Counted from the stretch's first letter, positions 1 to 9,104 are shown. The stretch: 46,916 nucleotides of DNA from Kytococcus schroeteri (GCF_042433515.1 NZ_JBHLVH010000015.1:1-46916); one strand, 5' to 3'. Numbers and translations: made by a program. The notes: generated by a model not told the origin, from the sequence alone.

Positions 1-197
1 GTTCAGGGGCGATCCACAACCTTACACCATCCCAGCCCCGCTCACCAACCCGCCCCACGAAGGACAGACCAGATCACCAGACCTGAGAGAAAGAGGTTGC
101 CGCCACCCAGACCCCGGACCCACACTCCCCGGTCTCCCGGAGCGAGCCACCCGGCTGGGCAACGAGGAGGAACAATACACACCCACCGGACCCGACG
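1..197. other. Non-coding stretch downstream of tyrS, no feature recognised
   Basis: The open frames here have no ribosome binding site and no family resemblance. They look like chance frames in GC-rich DNA. I see no RNA gene in this stretch. In some actinobacteria tyrS lies next to an rRNA operon, so this could be the edge of such a region, but nothing in the sequence shows that. Confidence 0.4.
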
Positions 198-234
198 CAA
201 AACGGGCCGCCCGGGTGGTCCCCGGACGGCCCGT
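198..234 (-). terminator. Rho-independent-like terminator of tyrS
   Basis: Arms ACGGGCCG (202-209) and CGGCCCGT (227-234) pair perfectly. The stem continues inward with CCGG/CCGG after one mismatch. On the minus strand the hairpin is followed by TTTT. It lies about 20 bp after the tyrS stop. Confidence 0.65.
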
Positions 235-253
235 TCTGCGGACGGGATGCGGC

Positions 254-1570
254 TCAGCCGCCCTCGCTGAGGCGGGCTGCGGCCATCGACTTGCGACCAC
301 GACGCACGACGGCCACGCGCCCCGCGAGGAAGTCGTCCGCGGCGATGGCACCGTCGATCCCCTCGATCCGGGTTCCGTTGACCGACATCGCGCCCTCTGC
401 GAGGAGTCGCTTGGCGGCCTTGCGGGAGTCGGCGAAGCCGCACGCCACCACGACGTCGATCCAGGCGTCGCCCACCTGGACGTCGGCACCGGCCAGCTCG
501 GCGGTCGCATCCGTCAGGGCCCGGGGGTCCACGGCCGCCAGGTCACCCTTGCCGAAGAGCGCCTCGGCGGCCTGCTGGACGGCTGTCGTCGCGTCGTCAC
601 CGTGCACGAGCCGGGTCATGTCCTCGGCGAGCGCCTTCTGTGCCGCACGGCGGAAAGGCTCCTCGGCCACCTGGCGCTCCAGCTCGGCGATGTCCTCGGG
701 GGAACGGTCGGTGAAGAGCTTGAGGTAGGAGACCACCGTGGCGTCGTCCGCGTTGACCCAGAACTGGTAGAAGGCCCACGGGGAGGTGAGCTCGGCATCC
801 AGCCAAATGGCGTTCCCCTCGGACTTGCCGAACTTGCGGCCCGAGGCGTCCGTGACCAGCGGCGTGGAGAGCGCATGGACGGACTCCCCCGTGGTCCGGT
901 GCACGTAGTCCACACCGCTGCTCAGGTTGCCCCACTGGTCGCCACCACCGATCTGCAACCGGCAGTCGTACTGCTCGTGCAGGTGGCCGTAGTCGAAGCC
1001 CTGCAGCAGCTGGTAGCTGAACTCGGTGTAGGAGATCCCCTCCTCGGAGGCCAGGCGCGCGGCGATGGCGTCCTTCTTGAGCATCTGGTTGACGCGGAAG
1101 TGCTTGCCGACGTCCCGCAGGAAGTCCAGCGCGCTCAGACCCCCGAACCAGTCGAGGTTGTTCACCGGGACCGCAGCGTTCTCCCCCTCGAAGTCGAGGA
1201 AGGGCCGCACCTGGTGGGCAATCGAGTCCACCCAGCCGCGCACGGTCTCCGGGCTGTTGAGGGTGCGCTCGGAGGTGGGACGCGGGTCGCCGATGAGGCC
1301 CGTGGACCCGCCGACGAGGACGAGCGGACGGTGGCCCGCCTGCTGGAGGCGGCGCATCGTGAGCAGCTGGACGAGGTGTCCCACGTGCAGGGAGGGTGCC
1401 GTCGGGTCGAATCCGCAGTAGAAGGTCACCGGCCCCCGGGCCATCAGGTCACGAAGGGCCTCGAGGTCCGTGGACTGGCCGATGAGGCCGCGCCACTGGA
1501 GCTCGTCGACCACCGCTGCACGGGTGCGCGCTGCTGCGCCGTCCACGGGGTTCCCGGTGTTCTCGCTCAC
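254..1570 (-). CDS. tyrS: Tyrosine-tRNA ligase
   Basis: Class I aminoacyl-tRNA synthetase that charges tRNA-Tyr with tyrosine in the cytoplasm. The class I signature appears as HVGH (about residues 62-65), the KMSKS loop as KFGKS (about 244-248), and a C-terminal S4-type RNA-binding domain carries CGFADSRKAAKRLL. The length of 438 aa is normal for bacterial TyrS. I chose GTG at 1570 (VSENTGNP...) rather than the longer frame to 1633, because the upstream residues are unlike the family and overlap non-coding DNA. No Shine-Dalgarno precedes it. A weak -10-like CACAGT sits exactly 7 nt upstream, so a leaderless start is possible. It lies 72 bp after argH on the same strand and ends in a terminator. 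Confidence 0.95.
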   Translation of the reverse strand: MSENTGNPVDGAAARTRAAVVDELQWRGLIGQSTDLEALRDLMARGPVTFYCGFDPTAPSLHVGHLVQLLTMRRLQQAGHRPLVLVGGSTGLIGDPRPTSERTLNSPETVRGWVDSIAHQVRPFLDFEGENAAVPVNNLDWFGGLSALDFLRDVGKHFRVNQMLKKDAIAARLASEEGISYTEFSYQLLQGFDYGHLHEQYDCRLQIGGGDQWGNLSSGVDYVHRTTGESVHALSTPLVTDASGRKFGKSEGNAIWLDAELTSPWAFYQFWVNADDATVVSYLKLFTDRSPEDIAELERQVAEEPFRRAAQKALAEDMTRLVHGDDATTAVQQAAEALFGKGDLAAVDPRALTDATAELAGADVQVGDAWIDVVVACGFADSRKAAKRLLAEGAMSVNGTRIEGIDGAIAADDFLAGRVAVVRRGRKSMAAARLSEGG

Positions 1571-1642
1571 GGCGCACACTGTGCCACAGGCCCCGCCTCC
1601 TCCCGGTGCGGGGTGGAGACGGGGCCCGTGCACGCCATCGGA

Positions 1643-3085
1643 TCAGGCCTGCTGCGCGGAACGTCCTCCGGTGGCCGTCTGGACCTCGGCGGTGACGCGG
1701 TCCAGGGCCTCGGTGAGCTCCTGCCACTGCTCGGCCACCCGCACCGGCGCCGTCCCGCCGCGACCGTCGCGGGCCTCCACCGACCCGCGGACGTCGAGGA
1801 CGGACCGCACCTCGGGGGTGAGCGCGGGGTGCACCTGTGCCAGGTCCTCGTCGGGCAGCTCGTCGAGCTCGATGCCGGCCGCCTCGCACCGCCGCACGCA
1901 CTCCCCCGAGGCCTCGTGGGCGTCCCGGAAGGGCACGCCCTGGCGGACCATCCAGTCGGCGAGGTCGGTGGCCAGCGAGAACCCGCGCGGCGCGGAGGCC
2001 TCCATCGTGTCGGGGTGGAAGGTGAGCGTGCGCACCATGCCGGCCACCGCGGGGAGCAGCAGGACGGCGGTGTCGTGCGCGTCGAAGGCCGGCTCCTTGT
2101 CCTCCTGCATGTCGCGGTTGTAGGCCAGTGGGAGTCCCTTGAGCGTGGCCATGAGGCCCGCCAGGTCCCCGATGAGTCGTCCGCTCTTGCCGCGGGCCAG
2201 TTCGGCGACGTCGGGGTTCTTCTTCTGCGGCATGATGCTGGAGCCGGTGGAGAAGGCGTCCGAGAGCGTCACGTAGCGGAACTCCGCGGTGGCCCAGAGG
2301 ATCACCTCCTCGCTGAGGCGTGACATCGAGATGCCCAGCTGGGCGATGACGAAGCAGAACTCGGCCACCAGGTCACGCGAGGCGGTGCCGTCGATGCTGT
2401 TGGGCACCGAGTCGCTGAAGCCCAGCTCGTGGGCCACGGAGACGGGGTCCAGCCCGAGGGAGGTCCCGGCCAGGGCGGCCGACCCGTAGGCAGACCGGTC
2501 GAGTCGGCACGCGAGGTCCCGCAGCCGCTCGAGATCACGGAGGAACGACCACGCGTGGGCGCCGAGGTGGTGGGCCAGCAGCACCGGCTGAGCGTGCTGC
2601 AGGTGAGTACGGCCCGGCATCACCGCGTCGGGGTGGCGACGGGACTGTTCCCCGAGGGCGTCGACCACGTCGGCCACCTGGTCGGCCACCTCGGCGATCG
2701 CGTCGCGCAGGTACAGGCGCACCTGGGTGGCGGTCTGGTCGTTGCGCGAACGACCGGCGCGCAGACGGCCACCGACCTCCGGGCCGACCCGCTCCACGAG
2801 ACCCCGCTCGAGGGCGGAGTGGACGTCCTCGTCCTCGGGCACGACCGTGAAGGTCCCCGCCTCGAGGTCGGCCTCCAACTGGTCCAGGCCGCCCACGATG
2901 GCGTCCCGGTCGGCCTCAGTGAGGATACCGGCGCGGTGCAGGGCCCGGGCGTGGGCGCGCGAGCCGGCGAGGTCGTAGGGCGCCAGGCGCATGTCGAAGT
3001 GGGTCGAGCGGCTCAGTGCCGTGAGGGCGTCGTCGTCGGCCCCTTCGAACCGACCGCCCCACAGGCCGCCTGCCTGCGGGCTCAC
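1643..3085 (-). CDS. argH: Argininosuccinate lyase
   Basis: Catalyses the last step of arginine synthesis, argininosuccinate to arginine plus fumarate. Belongs to the fumarase/aspartase superfamily. The signature GSSIMPQKKNP is at about residues 280-291 and the N terminus LWGGRFEG is typical. The length of 480 aa is normal. The GTG start overlaps the argR stop as GTGA (4 bp), so translation is probably coupled to argR and expression follows the argR promoter. The usual neighbours argC, argJ, argB, argD, argF and argG are absent from this locus. The enzyme is useful only if argininosuccinate synthase lies elsewhere in the genome. Confidence 0.95.
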   Translation of the reverse strand: MSPQAGGLWGGRFEGADDDALTALSRSTHFDMRLAPYDLAGSRAHARALHRAGILTEADRDAIVGGLDQLEADLEAGTFTVVPEDEDVHSALERGLVERVGPEVGGRLRAGRSRNDQTATQVRLYLRDAIAEVADQVADVVDALGEQSRRHPDAVMPGRTHLQHAQPVLLAHHLGAHAWSFLRDLERLRDLACRLDRSAYGSAALAGTSLGLDPVSVAHELGFSDSVPNSIDGTASRDLVAEFCFVIAQLGISMSRLSEEVILWATAEFRYVTLSDAFSTGSSIMPQKKNPDVAELARGKSGRLIGDLAGLMATLKGLPLAYNRDMQEDKEPAFDAHDTAVLLLPAVAGMVRTLTFHPDTMEASAPRGFSLATDLADWMVRQGVPFRDAHEASGECVRRCEAAGIELDELPDEDLAQVHPALTPEVRSVLDVRGSVEARDGRGGTAPVRVAEQWQELTEALDRVTAEVQTATGGRSAQQA

Positions 3086-3642
3086 TGATCGGCTCCGGCG
3101 GTGGTGTCGGGGTTCTGGTGCACTGGGGCTCCTTCGGTGTCGGTGCGTCGGGTGGCCAGGGTGAGCAGCTGGGCGGCGAGGCGCTCCCCCGCATCGGGGC
3201 CACCGCGGGCCACGAGCAGCAGGGTGTCGTCGCCCGCGACAGTGCCCAGGAGGGCGTCGAGCTCGGCCTGGTCGAGCATGCTGGCAAGGTACTGGGCAGC
3301 GCCCGGCGGGGTGCGGGCGACGACGAGGTTGCCGGTGGACTCGGCGCTCACGAGGAGGTCTCCCACCGCACGGCGGAGGCGGCCGGGGATCACCTCGGTG
3401 GCCTCGGCGGCACGCGGGGTGCGGTCGCCCCCGAGTCCGGGGACGGCGTACACGAGGGCTCCACCGTGGCGCACCTTGACCGCGCCCAACTCATCGAGGT
3501 CACGCGAGAGGGTGCCCTGCGACACCTCGACGCCGTGCGCACGCAGCATGTCCATGAGTTGTGGTTGTGTGTGCACGTCGTTCCGCGTCACCAGGTCGGC
3601 GATCAGCTGACGCCTCGCCGTGGGGGTGGTGGCTACTGGCAT
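3082..3642 (-). CDS. argR: Arginine repressor
   Basis: Arginine-responsive transcription factor (ArgR/AhrC family). The N-terminal winged helix carries the recognition motif SQGTLSRDLDELGAVKV. The C-terminal hexamerisation and arginine-binding core carries GTVAGDDTLLLVAR. At 186 aa it is slightly longer than usual because of a polar tail after about residue 165. It is the first gene of an argR-argH unit and is divergent from the DUF418 gene, with only 47 bp between start codons. No Shine-Dalgarno precedes the ATG. A good promoter places transcription at the start codon, and ARG-box-like repeats overlap that promoter, so autorepression is likely. Confidence 0.93.
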   Translation of the reverse strand: MPVATTPTARRQLIADLVTRNDVHTQPQLMDMLRAHGVEVSQGTLSRDLDELGAVKVRHGGALVYAVPGLGGDRTPRAAEATEVIPGRLRRAVGDLLVSAESTGNLVVARTPPGAAQYLASMLDQAELDALLGTVAGDDTLLLVARGGPDAGERLAAQLLTLATRRTDTEGAPVHQNPDTTAGADQ

Positions 3643-3678
3643 GACCTGAATATTTCACACACCTGCATGTTCATCCAA
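3643..3678 (-). promoter_or_regulatory. argR promoter with overlapping ARG-box-like repeats
   Basis: On the minus strand TTGGAT (3678-3673), a 17-nt spacer, then AAATAT (3655-3650), with the ATG 7 nt further on. TGAATATTTCA (3647-3657) and TGCATGTTCAT (3664-3674) resemble ArgR half-sites and cover the -10 and spacer. That ArgR binds here is inference. Confidence 0.55.
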
Positions 3679-3689
3679 ACGGGGTCGTC

Positions 3690-4715
3690 ATGAGCTCTTC
3701 GCCGTCGTCAACTGCGCCTCGCCGGGAACTGGGACTCGACGCCGCCCGCGGCGCCTCGATCGTGGGCATGTTCGTCGCCCACTTCGCCCCGTCCGGTGGG
3801 CCCGGACAGCTGCTGAACCTCTCTGAGTTCTTCGCCGCGTCGCTGTTCGTCATGCTGGTGGGAGCAGGCACGGCCATCTCCGCTGAGCGCAACGGGTTCC
3901 TGCGCACGGTGGCCGGAATCATCCCGCGGGCCGTCGTCCTCGTCGTACTCGGTGCGTGGCTCGAGACCCAGGGTGCCCAGATCGCCATCGTGCTGCAGGC
4001 GCTGGCTGCAGCCGTCCTCGTCAGCCCGCTGCTGGCCCTGCTGCCCAGCTGGATCGTCGGGGTAGTCGCCGTCTCCTGCGTCGTCATCACCCCCCTGGCT
4101 CGGGACTGGTCCGTGCCGCTCTACCGGCGGGCCCTGCTGGAGGGCGATGACCTCCGCGCGACGATCCTGCACGTCGTGGCTGCCGACCCGCACTACCGAC
4201 TCATCCCCTTCGTCGCCTACATGGCCGTCGGTGTCCTCCTGCTGCGGCACGCCCGACAGGGGCGCCTCCGCCAGCTCCTGCTGGCGTGCACCGGCCTCGC
4301 GCTCACGGCTGCGCTCATGGTCGGCCACCGCCTCGGCGTCCTGGTCATGGTCGCCGACTCCGGAAGCTGGGTAGAGACCCTGGCCAACACCGGCATGGCG
4401 GTCTGGGGGTTCACGACGGCATTCCTCCTGGCAGGCACCGTCCCCGCCCTCGCGAGGCCCCTCGCGACCATGGGTATGTCGGCCCTGAGCCTCTACGCCG
4501 CCCATGTGCTGGCAAGTGCCTGGTGGGCACGGCAGTACGGCCACGACAACTCGTGGACGCTCCTGGCCGCCTGCACCGTCGGAGGTCTCGCACTCGCCTG
4601 GCTCTGGCAGCGCTTCCTCCCCGGACGGGGCCCCGTCGAGCTCATCAGCGACTCAACGGCTGCCCTGGCCCGACGGCTCGTCCCCTCAGGCGAGAGGGTC
4701 GGCCGGCCCGTATGA
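3690..4715 (+). CDS. DUF418/DUF1624-type multi-pass membrane protein
   Basis: A 341-aa integral membrane protein with many hydrophobic segments between residues 40 and 310. The N-terminal ELGLDAARGASIVGMFVAHF matches the opening motif of the heparan-alpha-glucosaminide acetyltransferase-like and DUF418 superfamily. The late motif RGPVELI, followed by an arginine-bearing tail, matches the DUF418 C-terminal signature. By family it may be an acyl-transfer or envelope protein; no substrate can be read from the sequence. No Shine-Dalgarno or -10 spacing supports the ATG clearly, so the start is approximate. It is divergent from argR. Its end overlaps the convergent SDR gene by 30 bp. It occupies the position where arginine biosynthetic genes lie in related genomes. 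Confidence 0.8.
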   Translation: MSSSPSSTAPRRELGLDAARGASIVGMFVAHFAPSGGPGQLLNLSEFFAASLFVMLVGAGTAISAERNGFLRTVAGIIPRAVVLVVLGAWLETQGAQIAIVLQALAAAVLVSPLLALLPSWIVGVVAVSCVVITPLARDWSVPLYRRALLEGDDLRATILHVVAADPHYRLIPFVAYMAVGVLLLRHARQGRLRQLLLACTGLALTAALMVGHRLGVLVMVADSGSWVETLANTGMAVWGFTTAFLLAGTVPALARPLATMGMSALSLYAAHVLASAWWARQYGHDNSWTLLAACTVGGLALAWLWQRFLPGRGPVELISDSTAALARRLVPSGERVGRPV

Positions 4716-5480
4716 CCTGAGGCCCAGGGTGCGGGCCGGGCCGGAGGGGGTGACCTGCCGGAGCGTCTCCACCGTGTCCGCACCGGCCCGCACCATGCGC
4801 CCGGACCACGCGTCCAGGCGCCCGTCGGCCAGGGCCAACGCCAGTTCGACCACCTCCGCGGGCTCCGTCCAGTCGGTCCGGTCGTCGTGCATCGGCATGG
4901 AGGCGGTCATGTCCGTGCGGACCACCCCCGGGGCGAGGTCGAAGGCGCGCAGTCCCCGCTCCGCACCAGCCTCGTGGAGACCGCCGGTGATGCGGGAGAG
5001 CGCCGACTTGCTCGCCCCGTAGGCGGCGTAGGTGCCGGAGTTGCGCGTGCCGGAGCCCGAGTTGAGCATGACGACACGGCCACATCCGGCCTCGAGCATG
5101 CGGGGCGCCAGCGCGTGGGCCACCAGCAGCGGTCCCCGCACGTTCACCTCGATGACCCGCCAGAGCTCCTCGACGTCGACCTCCCACAGCGGGGCCTCGG
5201 TCTCGATGACGCCTGCGACCACGAGCGCGGCGTCGAGCCCGGCGTGCTCCTGCCAGGACGCCGCGACGACCTCGTCGACGGCCTCGGCGTCGGTCACCTC
5301 CAGGACGTGGCAGCTCACCGTCGCGCCGTGAGCGTGACAGTCGTCGGCCACCACGGCGAGGTCCCCGGCATCGCGGGCGGTGAGGGCGAGGTCCCACCCG
5401 GCCGCGGCGAACCCACGCGCCAGGTGGGCCCCGATGCCGCGGGAGGCCCCGACGACCAGGGCGGACCGGCGCTCAGCCAC
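4686..5480 (-). CDS. Short-chain dehydrogenase/reductase
   Basis: Classical SDR of 264 aa with an N-terminal Rossmann fold. The cofactor motif is GASRGIG (11-17). The catalytic residues are Ser at about 141-143, Tyr154 and Lys158 in YAAYGASKSAL, and a PG motif follows in LAPGVVRTDM. The usual NAG motif is VAGV here. NAD(P)(H) dependence is known for the family; the substrate is unknown. The GTG start overlaps the pheT stop by 8 bp, so it is probably read from the pheST transcript. There is no evidence that it acts in translation. Its 3' end overlaps the convergent DUF418 gene. Confidence 0.88.
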   Translation of the reverse strand: MAERRSALVVGASRGIGAHLARGFAAAGWDLALTARDAGDLAVVADDCHAHGATVSCHVLEVTDAEAVDEVVAASWQEHAGLDAALVVAGVIETEAPLWEVDVEELWRVIEVNVRGPLLVAHALAPRMLEAGCGRVVMLNSGSGTRNSGTYAAYGASKSALSRITGGLHEAGAERGLRAFDLAPGVVRTDMTASMPMHDDRTDWTEPAEVVELALALADGRLDAWSGRMVRAGADTVETLRQVTPSGPARTLGLRSYGPADPLA

Positions 5481-8013
5481 GGTGCTCCGCCCCGGTGCGC
5501 TCGGCAGCCAGGGCGATGGCGGCGTCGCGCGCCGCGTTGGTCTCCTCGTTGGTCAGCGTCCGGTCGGCGGCCCGGAAGGTCAGGCGCCATGCCGTGCTGC
5601 GCCGACCCTCGCCCACCTGCTCACCGGTGTACTGGTCGAACATCTCCACCGACTCCAGGTGCTCCCCCGCGCCCTCGCGCAGCGCGGACTCCAGGGCGGC
5701 GGCCGGCACCGATGCGTCGGTGACCAGTGCCACGTCCACCCGCGAGTGCGGCTGGGCGGAGAAGTCCTGGTGCGTGGAGACCTCCGGGGAGGCGGCCACG
5801 AGGGCGTCGACGTCGACCTCGAAGGCGACGGTGCGCTCCGGCAGCTCCAGCTCCGTCAGGCGCTGCGGGTGCAGCTCGCCGGCGTGGCCCCAGACGGTGC
5901 CGTCCGCGAGGACGAGACGTGCGCAGCGGCCGGGATGGAAGGGCGCGTGCTGCGCCTGTTCGACCGTGACCTCCACCCCGAAGCGGGACGCCAGGGAGAG
6001 CACGACCTCCAGCGCGTCGGACCACTCGGCGACGCGGGCCGGGCCCCACCAGCCCTGGCGCTCCCACTCGCCGGCGATGATGCCGGCGGCGTGGAACGGC
6101 TGGTGCGGCACGGCGTCGGCCAGGGCCGCGAGCATCTCCGCGGACGCGGGGACACCCACCTCCTGCACCGGGGCCACACCGTCGCCGTGGGGGATGACGA
6201 CGCGCCCGAGCTCGTAGACCGCAGCCCGGCGCTGGCCGCGGGCCAGGTTGCGACGGGCGGCCGGCACGAGCGTCTGCAGCAGGTCCGTGCGCAGGAAGGG
6301 CTCCTCGGCGCGCAGCGGGTTGTGCAGGCGCACCGCGTTGCGGCGCGGGTCGTCCTCCGGGTAGCCCAGGCGGTCCCACTGCTCGGCGGAGGTCATGGGC
6401 AGCGTCACGACCTGGTGGAGGCCCGCATCGGCCAGGAGGTCCGCGGCGATGCGGCGGCGACGCTGCGACAGCGTCAGACCACGCCCGCCGGGGGCCTTGG
6501 GCAGGACCGAGGGGATGGCGTCGTAGCCACCCAGCCGAGCGACCTCCTCGACGAGGTCCTCGGGGATCCTCAGGTCCGGGCGCCAGGACGGCGGCAGGAC
6601 GGTCACCACACCGTGGTCCCCCTCGGCGGCGTCGCCCCGGTCGGCGGTCACCTCGCACCCGATCATGCGCAGCCGCTCCACCACCGTGCGGCGGTCGTAG
6701 TCGACGCCGACGACGGCGCTCGGGCGGCCGGTGTCAAAGGCGAACGTCTCCGGCGCCGAGGTCTCGTCGACCTCGGTGAAGGCCTCCTCGGCCACTCCCC
6801 CGCCGAGATCCACGAGGAGGTCCACCGCCATCTGCGCGGCCGCCGGAGCGAGCTGCGGGTCGACCCGGCGCTCGTAGCGCTTGGAGGCCTCGGACACCAA
6901 GCGGTGGCGACGCGCGGTGCGGGCGATCCCGACGGCCTCGAAGTGGGCGGACTCCAGCAGGAGGTCGGTGGTGGTCTCCGAGATCTCGGAGTCCTGGCCA
7001 CCCATGACACCGGCGAGGGCCACGGGGACACCACCGGAGGCGATGACGAGGTCCTCGGCGTCCAGGGTGCGCTCCCGGCCGTCGAGTGTGGTGAGCTTCT
7101 CCCCCGCCTGCGCCCGGCGCACCTCGATGCCACCGGACACCGCGCCCAGGTCGAAGGCGTGGAGGGGCTGGCCGACCGCCAGCATCACGTAGTTGGTGAC
7201 GTCCACCACGAGCCCCAGCGGGCGCACCCCGGCGTCGGTGAGGCGCTTGGCCATCCAGCGCGGGGTCGGGCGGGAACGGTCGATGCCGCGCACCACACGA
7301 GCGACGTAGCGGTCGCAGCCCGGGACGCCGCGGACCGGCGCCTCGTCGCGGAGGGCCACCGGGACGCCCGGCCCGGAGGGCGTGTCGACCTCGAGCAGGG
7401 CGGGGTCGGTGAAGGTGGCGCCGGTCGAGTGCGCGTACTCGCGGGCCAGACCGCGGATGCTCATGGCGTAGCCACGGTCCGGGGTCACGTTCACCTCGAT
7501 GGTCTCGGTGTCCAGGCCCAGCAGCGGCAGGGCGTCCTGGCCGGGCTCCAGGCCCGCGGACTGCTCGCCCAGGTACTCGGTGAGCACGATGATGCCGTCG
7601 TGGTCGTCCCCCAGGCCGAGCTCGGAGGCTGAGCAGATCATGCCCGCCGACAGGTGGCCGTAGGTCTTGCGCTCGCTGATGGCGAAGCCGCCGGCCAGGA
7701 CGGCCCCCGGCAGGGAGACGACCACGAGGTCCCCGGCGTCGAAGTTGTGCGCGCCGCAGACGATGCCCTGGGGCTCCCCGGTGCCGTTGGCATCCCCGAC
7801 GTCCACCTGGCACCAGTTGATGGTCTTGCCGTTCTTCTGCGGCTCCGGCTCGCGCGAGAGCACGCGACCGACGACGACCGGACCGGTCACCATCGGCGCG
7901 CCGAGGGACTCCTCCTCGAAGCCCACCTTCACGAGGGCGGCCGCGACCTCGGCCCCGGTGGTGCCCGCGGGCAGGTCGACGTACTCGGACAGCCAGCTGA
8001 TCGGGATGAGCAT
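5473..8013 (-). CDS. pheT: Phenylalanine-tRNA ligase beta subunit
   Basis: Large subunit (846 aa) of the alpha2-beta2 PheRS. It carries the N-terminal EMAP-like tRNA-binding OB fold (about 40-150, VCGAHNF), the B3/B4 editing region, the B5 domain, and a C-terminal FDX-ACB anticodon-binding domain (about 755-846, FSAQPHSRVDVALV). I took the ATG at 8013 (MLIPISWL), the conserved family start, not the long upstream frame. Its A is the last base of the pheS stop (TGATG), which indicates tight translational coupling and equal subunit synthesis. Confidence 0.97.
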   Translation of the reverse strand: MLIPISWLSEYVDLPAGTTGAEVAAALVKVGFEEESLGAPMVTGPVVVGRVLSREPEPQKNGKTINWCQVDVGDANGTGEPQGIVCGAHNFDAGDLVVVSLPGAVLAGGFAISERKTYGHLSAGMICSASELGLGDDHDGIIVLTEYLGEQSAGLEPGQDALPLLGLDTETIEVNVTPDRGYAMSIRGLAREYAHSTGATFTDPALLEVDTPSGPGVPVALRDEAPVRGVPGCDRYVARVVRGIDRSRPTPRWMAKRLTDAGVRPLGLVVDVTNYVMLAVGQPLHAFDLGAVSGGIEVRRAQAGEKLTTLDGRERTLDAEDLVIASGGVPVALAGVMGGQDSEISETTTDLLLESAHFEAVGIARTARRHRLVSEASKRYERRVDPQLAPAAAQMAVDLLVDLGGGVAEEAFTEVDETSAPETFAFDTGRPSAVVGVDYDRRTVVERLRMIGCEVTADRGDAAEGDHGVVTVLPPSWRPDLRIPEDLVEEVARLGGYDAIPSVLPKAPGGRGLTLSQRRRRIAADLLADAGLHQVVTLPMTSAEQWDRLGYPEDDPRRNAVRLHNPLRAEEPFLRTDLLQTLVPAARRNLARGQRRAAVYELGRVVIPHGDGVAPVQEVGVPASAEMLAALADAVPHQPFHAAGIIAGEWERQGWWGPARVAEWSDALEVVLSLASRFGVEVTVEQAQHAPFHPGRCARLVLADGTVWGHAGELHPQRLTELELPERTVAFEVDVDALVAASPEVSTHQDFSAQPHSRVDVALVTDASVPAAALESALREGAGEHLESVEMFDQYTGEQVGEGRRSTAWRLTFRAADRTLTNEETNAARDAAIALAAERTGAEHRG

Positions 8014-9104
8014 CAGACCTCCACCGTGAAGTTCGTGTTGAAGCGGACGTCGCCCTCGATGAGGTCGCGCAGGTCGCCGACGCCGTTGCGGAAGATGAGG
8101 GCGCGCTCCACGCCCATGCCGAACGCGAAGCCGGTGTAGACCTCGGGGTCCACCCCGCAGGCGCGCAGCACGTTCGGGTGGACCATGCCGCAGCCGCCCC
8201 ACTCGATCCAACCGGTGCCGCCGCAGGTGCGGCAGGCGGTGTCCTCACCGCGGCAGACGGTGCACAGGAAGTCCATCTCCGCACTCGGCTCGGTGAAGGG
8301 GAAGAAGTTGGGACGCAGGCGGGTGGTGATCCCCTCGCCGAAAAGCTCGGCGGCGAAGTGGTCCAGGGTGCCGCGCAGGTGCGCCATGGTGAGGCCCTTG
8401 TCGACCGCCAGGCCCTCGATCTGGTGGAAGACCGGCAGGTGGGTGGCGTCGATCTCGTCGGTGCGGCCCACCTTGCCGGGGACCGCCACGTACAGCGGGG
8501 CACCGCGCTCGATGAGGGCGCGAGCCTGCACCGGGGAGGTGTGCGTGCGCATCACGAGGTTCCGCTCGGGCGGGTCGACGTAGAAGGTGTCGGCCTCGGC
8601 GCGGGCCGGGTGGTCAGCGTCGAAGTTGAGCGCGTCGAAGTTGAACCACTCCGCCTCGACCTCGGGGCCCTCGGCGATCTCCCAGCCCAGCCCGGTGAAG
8701 ATCTCGGCCATGCGCTGCTGCACGAGCTCCACGGGGTGGCGGGAGCCGACGCTGCGCCGGGCCGGGAGGGCGGTGACGTCGACGGTCTCCTCGCGGAGGA
8801 TCTGCTCGGCCCGCTGCGCCTGGAGGGCCTCCTCGCGGGCGGCCAGGACCTTGTTCACCCGCCCCTTGGCCTGACCGACGATGCGCCCGGCGTCCTTCTT
8901 CTGCTCGTTGGGCAGCTGGCCGATGCTGCGGTTGGCCAGGGAGAGCGGCGCGCGGTCACCGAGGTGGGCCAGGCGGGCAGTCTTCAGCTCCTCCAGGGAG
9001 CCGGCCGCCTCGAGGTCCGCGACGGCCTGCTCGACGAGCGCGTCGACGGCCTCCTGGGTGATCTCGGGGGCCGTCTCGGGCGGGGTGTGGTCCGGGCTCG
9101 ACAT
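8013..9104 (-). CDS. pheS: Phenylalanine-tRNA ligase alpha subunit
   Basis: Catalytic subunit (363 aa) of PheRS, a class II synthetase. It has an N-terminal coiled coil (about 10-95), motif 2 around FHQIEGLAVD, and motif 3 FGMGVERAL near the C terminus. The CxxC pairs in FLCTVCRG and CRTCGG are present. Two ATGs are possible, at 9113 and 9104. I prefer 9104 (MSSPDHTP) because TAGGAT lies exactly 7 nt upstream, which fits a leaderless transcript, and there is no convincing Shine-Dalgarno. It is the first gene of pheS-pheT-SDR and lies 30 bp after the RNA methyltransferase gene. Confidence 0.96.
   Translation of the reverse strand: MSSPDHTPPETAPEITQEAVDALVEQAVADLEAAGSLEELKTARLAHLGDRAPLSLANRSIGQLPNEQKKDAGRIVGQAKGRVNKVLAAREEALQAQRAEQILREETVDVTALPARRSVGSRHPVELVQQRMAEIFTGLGWEIAEGPEVEAEWFNFDALNFDADHPARAEADTFYVDPPERNLVMRTHTSPVQARALIERGAPLYVAVPGKVGRTDEIDATHLPVFHQIEGLAVDKGLTMAHLRGTLDHFAAELFGEGITTRLRPNFFPFTEPSAEMDFLCTVCRGEDTACRTCGGTGWIEWGGCGMVHPNVLRACGVDPEVYTGFAFGMGVERALIFRNGVGDLRDLIEGDVRFNTNFTVEV

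Noticed and set aside
215..2323. A 702-aa plus-strand frame opposite tyrS and argH
   Set aside because: An antisense shadow of high-GC genes: rich in Gly, Val, Arg and His, with no motifs and no start signal.
4686..4715. A frameshift or misannotation where DUF418 and the SDR gene overlap
   Set aside because: The 30-bp tail-to-tail overlap is compatible with two intact convergent genes.
5380..7632. A 750-aa plus-strand frame opposite pheT
   Set aside because: A shadow frame; PheT is unmistakable on the other strand.
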